This document shows, piece by piece, positions 1 to 5,500 of a DNA stretch of 8,709 nt; positions within the stretch are counted from its first letter, which is position 1, and each line of letters starts with the position of its first letter. The DNA lies in the NCBI GenBank assembly GCA_958402075.1, contig CATXSD010000109.1:1-8709 (forward strand), in the 5' to 3' direction. Below the pieces are notes generated by a model that worked only from the letters and a program-made list of their open reading frames with translations, had not been told where the DNA came from and made no database searches. Made by a program: the position numbers and the translations under genes. The stretch is from Mediterranea massiliensis (GTDB lineage Bacteria; Bacteroidota; Bacteroidia; Bacteroidales; Bacteroidaceae).

Positions 1-99
1 TTCCTAATTTTCAATGAAATATTTATTCTCTTATATCGAACTGACGTTATCTTATTAAAAGATAGTGAAAGTCGAAAGCAAAAAAATAAGCTTGCTTAA
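1..99 (+). CDS. Possible C-terminal tail of an unidentified protein, cut by the window edge
   Basis: Frame 1 is open from the first base to a TAA at 97-99, giving 32 residues. The visible part starts hydrophobic (FLIFNEIFILLY) and ends in a charged tail (KDSESRKQKNKLA). The family cannot be recognised. In AT-rich DNA an open stretch of this length could occur by chance, so the reading frame alone proves little. What supports a real gene is that the stop codon lies inside a plus-strand terminator-like hairpin (77-108) and that the next operon, on the opposite strand, has its own terminator just beyond, as expected for two convergent genes. The start and most of the gene would lie left of the window. 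Confidence 0.3.
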   Translation, partial: FLIFNEIFILLYRTDVILLKDSESRKQKNKLA

Positions 100-111
100 T
101 TTTTTTTTGCT
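77..111 (+). terminator. Putative intrinsic terminator, plus strand (possibly bidirectional)
   Basis: The short stem TAAG/CTTA closes a CTTG loop at 87-98. It extends into an A-run on the left (80-86) pairing with a T-run on the right (100-108), and outer bases AGC (77-79) match GCT (109-111). On the plus strand this reads as A-run, hairpin, U-run, the form of a rho-independent terminator. The A/T symmetry would allow function in both directions. The stem is AT-rich and so weak. It overlaps the stop codon of the possible partial gene at 1-99. Confidence 0.45.
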
Positions 112-131
112 GAGACGCATCCTTTACAAAC

Positions 132-171
132 AAAAAATCCTCCCATCGGTATGAAACCGACAAGAGGATTT
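132..171 (-). terminator. Rho-independent terminator of the rpmB-rpmG-DUF4295 operon
   Basis: The outer arms are AAATCCTC (135-142) and GAGGATTT (164-171). The inner arms are TCGGT (146-150) and ACCGA (156-160) around the loop ATGAA, with 3-nt internal loops (CCA and CAA) between the two stems. Read on the minus strand, the hairpin is followed by a run of six U (from the A-run at 132-137). It starts about 25 bases after the stop codon of the DUF4295 gene, so it ends that leftward transcript. Confidence 0.85.
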
Positions 172-196
172 GGTATGAATGATGATTGTTGAAATC

Positions 197-355
197 TTAT
201 TTCTTGAAAAAGTCTTGTACCTTTTCGTTCGGAACCATCTGTTCATCGAAGATGTAAGCGCCGGTCTTCGGAGACTTTACCATCTTGATAACCTTTGTAT
301 ATGCACGACCCTCTTTTGAGCCCTCGTGCAAACTTGCTACTGTTTTCTTTGCCAT
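197..355 (-). CDS. DUF4295 family protein, probable ribosomal protein bL38
   Basis: A 52-residue basic protein running from MAKKTVASL to a C-terminal VQDFFKK. The sequence EGRAYTKVIKMVKSPKTGAY and the acidic turn IFDEQMVPNEKV match the Bacteroidetes-restricted DUF4295 family as I know it. From memory, a new large-subunit protein named bL38 was seen in the Flavobacterium johnsoniae ribosome, and I believe it is this family; that link is recalled, not shown here. The ATG (353-355) lies 12 bases after the rpmG stop, so the gene is co-transcribed with bL33 and bL28, which fits a ribosomal role. There is no Shine-Dalgarno sequence in front of it, as usual for this phylum. A strong terminator follows about 25 bases after the stop. 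Confidence 0.88.
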   Translation of the reverse strand: MAKKTVASLHEGSKEGRAYTKVIKMVKSPKTGAYIFDEQMVPNEKVQDFFKK

Positions 356-367
356 GGGTTATGCGTA

Positions 368-556
368 TTATTTAATTTCTTTGTGTACTGTCACTCTCTT
401 CAGAATCGGATTGTACTTCTTCAGCTCCAATCTTTCGGTAGTGTTCTTTCTGTTCTTTGTAGTGATGTAACGAGAAGTTCCCGGCAGACCACTGTCTTTC
501 TGCTCTGTGCATTCCAGAATCACCTGTACTCTGTTTCCTTTCGTTTTCTTTGCCAT
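368..556 (-). CDS. rpmG: Large ribosomal subunit protein bL33, zinc-free form
   Basis: A 62-residue basic protein. The central stretch GTSRYITTKNRKNTTERLEL followed by KKYNPILKR is the bL33 signature, and the length is normal for Bacteroidetes. bL33 sits near the tRNA exit site of the 50S subunit. The only cysteine is C16, so the paired CxxC zinc ligands of the zinc-binding form are absent and this is the 'C-minus' type that does not depend on zinc. The gene lies 21 bp after rpmB and 12 bp before the DUF4295 gene. The rpmB-rpmG gap contains AGAGGAGA at 572-565 (minus strand), a good Shine-Dalgarno match ending 8 bases before the ATG. This supports the start but is unusual in this phylum. Confidence 0.96.
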   Translation of the reverse strand: MAKKTKGNRVQVILECTEQKDSGLPGTSRYITTKNRKNTTERLELKKYNPILKRVTVHKEIK

Positions 557-564
557 ATTCTAAG

Positions 565-572
565 TCTCCTCT
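565..572 (-). promoter_or_regulatory. Shine-Dalgarno-like sequence before rpmG
   Basis: The minus strand reads AGAGGAGA (572 down to 565), then eight bases, then the rpmG ATG. AGGAG itself ends 9 bases before the start codon. None of the other complete minus-strand genes here (DUF4295, rpmB, cinA, tsaD) has a comparable purine block; they have A/T-rich leaders typical of Bacteroidetes, whose ribosomes hide the anti-Shine-Dalgarno sequence. Whether this site is used is unknown. Confidence 0.5.
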
Positions 573-577
573 AGTTT

Positions 578-838
578 TTAACCAATTACTTTAATGGTTT
601 TCCAATCACAATAACCCTTAGCTACGGCTTCATTCAGGGCAGCGTCCAGGCCTTTCTTGTTGATGATGCGCAGACCGGCGGCACACAGGCTCAGGCTGAT
701 CCAGCAGTCTTGTTCTACATAGTAGAATTTCTTTGTAAACAAGTTCAAGTCAAAGGTTCTTTTCGTTCTTCTCTTTGAATGTGAAACATTGTTGCCAATC
801 ATGGCTTTTTTTCCGGTAATTTGACAAATCTTCGACAT
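578..838 (-). CDS. rpmB: Large ribosomal subunit protein bL28
   Basis: An 86-residue protein starting MSKICQITGKKAMIGNNVSH. The bL28 family hallmarks are visible: CxITGKK (residues 5-11), GNNVSHS (15-21), the basic KRRTKRTF (22-29), and the C-terminal half with LRIINKKGLDAAL (56-68). It binds 23S rRNA near the E site of the 50S subunit. Four cysteines (5, 45, 52, 77) are present, but they are not spaced as a zinc ribbon. It is the first gene of the rpmB-rpmG-DUF4295 unit. The ATG at 836-838 is preceded by an A-rich leader without Shine-Dalgarno sequence, and a promoter-like pair of boxes lies 50-80 bases upstream. Confidence 0.97.
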   Translation of the reverse strand: MSKICQITGKKAMIGNNVSHSKRRTKRTFDLNLFTKKFYYVEQDCWISLSLCAAGLRIINKKGLDAALNEAVAKGYCDWKTIKVIG

Positions 839-887
839 TTCTATCTTCTTTTTATAGTTTTTATCTATGCCTATTTCAAACAGAGCG

Positions 888-918
888 CAAAGTAAGCACT
901 TTTATCGTTAACTACCAA
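888..918 (-). promoter_or_regulatory. Putative Bacteroidetes-type promoter for rpmB-rpmG-DUF4295
   Basis: On the minus strand a -33-like TTGG (918-915) is followed after 19 bases by TTACTTTG (895-888), which matches the Bacteroides -7 consensus TAnnTTTG at five of six defined positions. The spacing fits the known 19-20 bp. The predicted start is near 881, giving a leader of about 43 nt before the rpmB ATG. A second near-match, TCTGTTTG, lies a few bases further downstream and could serve instead. Confidence 0.45.
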
Positions 919-940
919 GCTTTTCGGAGAATAATTCGTT

Positions 941-968
941 GTGAAATAACAATTTTTCCTTATTTCAC
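941..968. repeat. Perfect 9-bp inverted repeat over the cinA stop codon
   Basis: GTGAAATAA (941-949) and TTATTTCAC (960-968) are exact reverse complements around a 10-base loop. The right arm includes the cinA stop codon and its last two codons. On the minus strand no U-run follows the hairpin, so it is not a classical terminator. Read-through from tsaD-cinA into rpmB is therefore possible. Its role, if any, is unknown. Confidence 0.5.
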
Positions 969-1427
969 GAGTTCTACGAGTAAATCCAGCGCATTTTGAA
1001 CTGCATTCTGCACGTTTTTCTCCCGTCCGTTGTCACCGGTCTGCATGGTGGTGATCATTTCAGTTTTATAGGCAACGGCTATCCAGATGGTCCCCACCGG
1101 CTTTTCCGGTGTTCCTCCTCCGGGCCCGGCAATGCCCGAGGTGGCGATGGCGCAATCGGTTTTCAGCGCTTTCATCGCTCCGGCCGCCATTTCCATCACC
1201 GTTTCCCGGCTCACGGCACCATGCTTTTCCAACGTATCGGCCGCTACCCCCAGCAGGTTCATCTTCACTTCGTTCGAGTAGGCCACGACGCTTCCCTTGA
1301 AGTATTCCGAGCATCCGGCCACCGAGGTAATGGCAGCGGCCACCCGTCCCCCCGTACAGCTTTCTGCGGTGGAAAGGGTCAAATTCTTCGCCTGGAGCAG
1401 CTTGCCCAGTTCTTCTTCCGTCTTCAT
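960..1427 (-). CDS. Stand-alone CinA C-terminal domain, nicotinamide-nucleotide amidohydrolase (PncC-like)
   Basis: A 155-residue protein made only of the CinA C-terminal domain. This family hydrolyses nicotinamide mononucleotide to nicotinate mononucleotide and ammonia, returning NMN released in the cytoplasm (for example by NAD-dependent DNA ligase) to NAD synthesis. Motifs seen: STAESCTGG (residues 19-27), AGCSEYFKGSVVAYSNEVK (37-55) and SGIAGPGGGTPEKPVGT (97-113). The proposed Ser/Lys catalytic set of the family maps by spacing to S40, Y50 and K55; this mapping is from memory of a homologue. The molybdopterin-like N-terminal domain of long CinA proteins is absent, so a role in competence is not implied. 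The gene starts 12 bp after the tsaD stop, has no Shine-Dalgarno sequence or promoter of its own, and is probably co-transcribed with tsaD. Confidence 0.93.
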   Translation of the reverse strand: MKTEEELGKLLQAKNLTLSTAESCTGGRVAAAITSVAGCSEYFKGSVVAYSNEVKMNLLGVAADTLEKHGAVSRETVMEMAAGAMKALKTDCAIATSGIAGPGGGTPEKPVGTIWIAVAYKTEMITTMQTGDNGREKNVQNAVQNALDLLVELVK

Positions 1428-1439
1428 GTCACGTTCGTT

Positions 1440-2462
1440 TTATTGAAGGGTTACACGCGAATAGGCCGGTGCCTCCATCGGGCAGAAGTCCTTGTCCTGA
1501 TACTTGAAGTAGCCCGTAATGGCAATCATGGCCGCATTGTCGGTGGTATAGCTGAATTTGGGGATGAAAATCTTCCATCCGTATTTCTGCGCATGTTCCC
1601 TGAAGGCGTTCCGCAGCCCGTTGTTGGCCGATACACCGCCTGCCACAGCCACCTCTTTTATATTATATTGTTTGGCGGCTTTTCTCAGCTTGTCCATCAG
1701 GATGTCTACAATCGTCGCCTCCAGCGAAGCGGCCAGGTCCGTCTTGTGATGTTCGATGAAATCGGGATCCTCCTTCACCCATTCGCGCAGGGAGTACAGG
1801 AACGAAGTCTTCAGTCCGCTGAAGCTGTAGTCCAGCCCCGGGATGTGCGGCTTGCTGAAGCTGAAAGCCTTCGGATTTCCCTGGCGTGCCAGCTTGTCGA
1901 TAATCGGTCCTCCCGGATACCCCAGCCCCATTACCTTCGAGCATTTGTCGATGGCTTCGCCGGCTGCGTCGTCGATGGTCTGTCCCAGGATTTCCATGTC
2001 ATTGTAGGCCTTCACCAGGATGATTTGGGAATTTCCGCCCGACACCAGCAGGCAGAGGAAGGGGAAAGTCGGCTGCTCGCTCTCTTCACCTTCCACTTTA
2101 ATAAAATGAGCTAACACATGTCCTGTCAGGTGGTTGACGTCAATCATCGGTATGCCGAGCGAACGGGCAAACCCTTTGGCGAAGGAAACGCCTACCAGCA
2201 GCGAGCCCATCAGTCCCGGTCCCCGGGTAAAGGCTACGGCGCTCAGTTCCTCCTTGGTCACTCCAGCCCGTTTCAGTGCCTCGTGTACCACGGGCACGAT
2301 GTTCTGTTGATGGGCGCGTGAGGCCAGTTCGGGCACCACGCCTCCGTATGCTTCGTGCACCGCCTGGCTGGCCACGACGTTCGACAACAGATAACCGTCC
2401 TTGATGACGGCTGCTGATGTGTCGTCGCACGAGCTTTCTATTCCCAGTATAATTGTACTCAT
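1440..2462 (-). CDS. tsaD: tRNA N6-adenosine threonylcarbamoyltransferase TsaD
   Basis: A 340-residue protein, the usual length for bacterial TsaD (Gcp/YgjD). It transfers the threonylcarbamoyl group from threonylcarbamoyl-AMP to A37 of tRNAs reading ANN codons, acting with TsaB and TsaE, which are not in this window. It has the ASKHA fold: LGIESSCDDTSAAV (residues 6-19) is the first phosphate loop, GGVVPELASRAHQ (40-52) is a family signature, and NHLTGH (110-115) carries metal ligands H111 and H115. LVSGGNSQ (139-146) and TIDDAAGEAIDK (162-173) line the substrate site, AGGVSANNGLR (274-284) is the second nucleotide-binding loop, and D308 in TTDNAAMIA is the third metal ligand. All key residues are intact. 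The ATG at 2460-2462 follows directly on MSTIILGIESS, so the start is firm. The gene is divergent from tamB and leads into cinA. Confidence 0.98.
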   Translation of the reverse strand: MSTIILGIESSCDDTSAAVIKDGYLLSNVVASQAVHEAYGGVVPELASRAHQQNIVPVVHEALKRAGVTKEELSAVAFTRGPGLMGSLLVGVSFAKGFARSLGIPMIDVNHLTGHVLAHFIKVEGEESEQPTFPFLCLLVSGGNSQIILVKAYNDMEILGQTIDDAAGEAIDKCSKVMGLGYPGGPIIDKLARQGNPKAFSFSKPHIPGLDYSFSGLKTSFLYSLREWVKEDPDFIEHHKTDLAASLEATIVDILMDKLRKAAKQYNIKEVAVAGGVSANNGLRNAFREHAQKYGWKIFIPKFSYTTDNAAMIAITGYFKYQDKDFCPMEAPAYSRVTLQ

Positions 2463-2488
2463 AAGTGTTTATTTACGTTTAAGCACTG

Positions 2489-2508
2489 CAAAAGTAGTGA
2501 TAAAAGTA
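2489..2508 (-). promoter_or_regulatory. Putative tsaD promoter: tandem -7-like boxes
   Basis: The minus strand carries TACTTTTG (2496-2489), a full match to the Bacteroides -7 box TAnnTTTG, and one 12-bp period upstream TACTTTTA (2508-2501), which misses only the last base. Both lie in a 9-bp direct repeat, AAAAGTAGT on the plus strand at 2490-2498 and 2502-2510. No clear TTTG -33 box is present at the expected distance. The tsaD ATG would follow the predicted start by about 20 bases. Confidence 0.35.
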
Positions 2509-2530
2509 GTATGGATAATGTATTATTTCA

Positions 2531-2538
2531 TATTTTTG
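2531..2538 (+). promoter_or_regulatory. Putative -7 box for tamB
   Basis: TATTTTTG matches TAnnTTTG completely. A transcript starting about 6-8 bases downstream (near 2545) would have a leader of roughly 30-50 nt, depending on which tamB start is used. There is no good -33 element about 20 bp upstream, so the assignment rests on one box in AT-rich DNA. Confidence 0.35.
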
Positions 2539-2595
2539 TTGGCTGAATATAAAAATTAACGGCCTATCAGAAGACTGAAGCAGACAATACGTTGG

Positions 2596-5500
2596 GTGGT
2601 TGGTATCCTCATCAGCTTCTATATCGTCATCACCCTGTTGCTGAACATTCCCTATGTTCAGCAACAGCTTTCTGTGCTCGTCACCCATGAGCTGGAAGCC
2701 CTTCTGGACACCCGTCTCCGTGTAGGGCGCATCAGTCTTGGCTTGTTGAACCGCATTGTGGTGGAAGATTTGCTGGTCGACGACCGTTCCGGCAAAGAGA
2801 TGCTCAAAGCCACCCGCCTGTCGGCCAAGTTCGATCTTCTTTCTCTCCTGAAGGGGCGGATTTCCATCAGCAACATCCAGTTTTTCGGATTCAACATCCG
2901 GCTCGAAAAAGCCACTCCCGAAGCGGCTCCCAATTTCCAGTTTCTGATTGACACCTTTGCTTCCAAGGACACCGTTCCCAAGGAAACGCGCCTCGACCTG
3001 CGCATCAATTCCCTGCTCATCCGCCGTGGCCGCTTGTCCTACAATGTCCTTTCCGAGGCGGAAACCCCCGGCCGTTTCAATGCGGGGCACGTCAACCTGA
3101 GCGACATCATTGCCAGCATTTCGCTGAAAGCTTTACGTAACGACACCATCCATGCGGCTGTCAAGCGCATGAGTTTCAAGGAGCAGTCTTCCGGTTTCGA
3201 GCTGGACCGTTTGGGCTTGGAAGTCATCGGCAACGACAAAGGCATGCAGATAGCGGGGCTCCGCATCGACCTGCCCCGCACCGACCTGCAGATGGACACC
3301 ATCCGGATGGAGTACGACAGCCTGGCCGCGCTGAAGGATTTTGTCCATCAGGTACGTTTTGCCTGCCGCCTGCAGCCTTCCACGCTCACCTTGGGCGATT
3401 TGTCGGCTTTCATTCCGGCCCTGAAGCCATTCGCCGATCCGCTCCAGCTCGAAGCCGAGGCCGGAGGGACCGTCGATGCGTTGAACTGTCCGTTGCTCTC
3501 CATTTCTTCCGGCGACCATTTTGTCCTGCAGGGCGACGTGTCTTTTCAGGATCTGTCCAGTGGCGGAGACGCCTATGTGTTCGGCAATCTGTCCCGTCTG
3601 TATGCCGATCCCGAGGGAGTGGCATTCTTTGTCCGCAATCTCAGCAGCCACTACACCGGTGTCCCTCCCGTTCTCCAGCGCCTGGGCACCATCAGTTTCC
3701 GTGGCGAGCTCTCCGGTTATTTCACCGATCTGGTAACCTACGGAAACATCCGCACCAACCTGGGCGTCATCCGCACCGATATCAAGCTGAGCTCCTATAC
3801 CGAAGCAGACCGTCACATCCTCTCCTATTCGGGCGACATGAAGACCAGCGGTTTTCAGTTAGGTCGGCTGACGGGCAATGCCAAGTTGGGAAACATCACC
3901 TTCAATGTCAAGCTGGACGGCCGCCATGCCGCCAACACCTATCCGGCCATCACGGCCAAGGGACTGGTGTCCTCCATCGACTATAGCGGTTATACCTACG
4001 AGAATATCACCCTGGACGGAGAGTATCGCCACGGAGGTTTCACGGGTGGGGTCAGGCTGGAGGACGAGAATGCCTCGCTGGCTCTCAACGGTACCATCAA
4101 TGCCGTCAGCAAGGTGCCCACCTTCAATTTCCTGGCTTCCGTCAATCACATTCGTCCTCATGCCCTCCATCTCACGAAAAAATACGAGGGGGCCGAATTT
4201 TCCGTCCGTCTGAAGGCCGACTTTACCGGAGGCTCCATCGACGAGATGGACGGCGAAATCAACATCGACAGCCTGGAATACACCTCCCCGGAAAACTCTT
4301 ATTTCCTGGACAACCTCAAGCTGGTGGCCAGCCGTTCGGACGACCATCGCAAGCGCCTCGATTTCATTTCCCCCTTCCTGCGCGGCAATATCGAGGGCGA
4401 CTACTCCTACCGCACGCTTCCGGCCAGCTTCCTCAATATTCTCCGGCGGTACTTGCCGGCCGTTCTCCCCACGTCCGGGAAAAAAGAAAAACTACCTGAG
4501 ACGGCCAACAATTTCGGCTTTGACTTTCATATCTACGACACCGAGCTGCTTTCCAAGGTCTTTGGCATCCCCTTGACTGTCTATACCCATTCCACGTTGA
4601 AGGGATATTTCAACGACAAGCTGGGCCGGATTCGCATGGAAGGCTACTTCCCCCATCTTCGTTATGGCAACAAGTTCATCGAGTCGGGCCTCCTTCTGTG
4701 CGAGAATCCCAGTGACTGTTTCCATGCCCGTGTCCGCTTCACCAACCGTCATGCCGATGATGCCGTCAACGTTTCTCTGGAAGCCCGTGCCCAGAACGAC
4801 AGCCTCCAGACGGTTCTCAATTGGGGCAACAACGGTACCGTCACCTATAGCGGCCAGCTTTCCGCCACTACCCGCTTCATGCGCCACCAGCTGGAGGAAG
4901 CCACCGGCAAGACCGTTTCCCGCCGTCGGCGCAAGGCACCTGCTCCCGTTCCGGCTTTGAAGACGGTGGTCGACATCCATCCCACCGACGTCATCCTCAA
5001 TGATACCCTTTGGAACATCCGTCCCTCCCAAGTGGTGCTCGATTCAGGCCGGGTGTACATTCACGACTTCCAGTTCACCAACCGGCGTCGCTACCTTCAT
5101 GCCGACGGCATCGTTTCCGACCGTCCTCAGGACACCGTCCGCCTCGACCTGCAGCAGATCAATATCGGCTACGTGTTCGACATTGCCAATCTGGGCGTCA
5201 ATTTCCAGGGAGAAGCCACCGGTCCGGCCTATGCCAGTGGAGTGTTGGGCACTCCCGTCATGTCTACCGACCTCTTCATCCACAACCTGGGCATCAACGA
5301 CGGCCTGCTGGGCGATGCCGACATCCACGGTGAATGGCACCACGACGTGAAGGGCATTTATCTCGATGCCCGCATCCGTGAGGCCGACATCGCGCGTACC
5401 CGTGTCCACGGCTTCATCTACCCCATCAAGCCCACCAGCTCGCTCGACCTGCAGATCGATGCCGACAGCACCAACCTCCAGTTCATCCATTATTACATGC

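Noticed and set aside
960..1427. CinA domain considered as a truncated full-length cinA
   Set aside because: At 155 residues with all motifs and a clean ATG just after tsaD, it matches the known stand-alone form; no remnant of an N-terminal domain is seen.
996..2114. Long plus-strand open frame (372 codons) antisense to cinA and tsaD
   Set aside because: Both minus-strand genes are intact and fully recognisable. The translation of the antisense frame is low-complexity in character, rich in G, H, R and F, with no family features. It arises from codon bias of the real genes.
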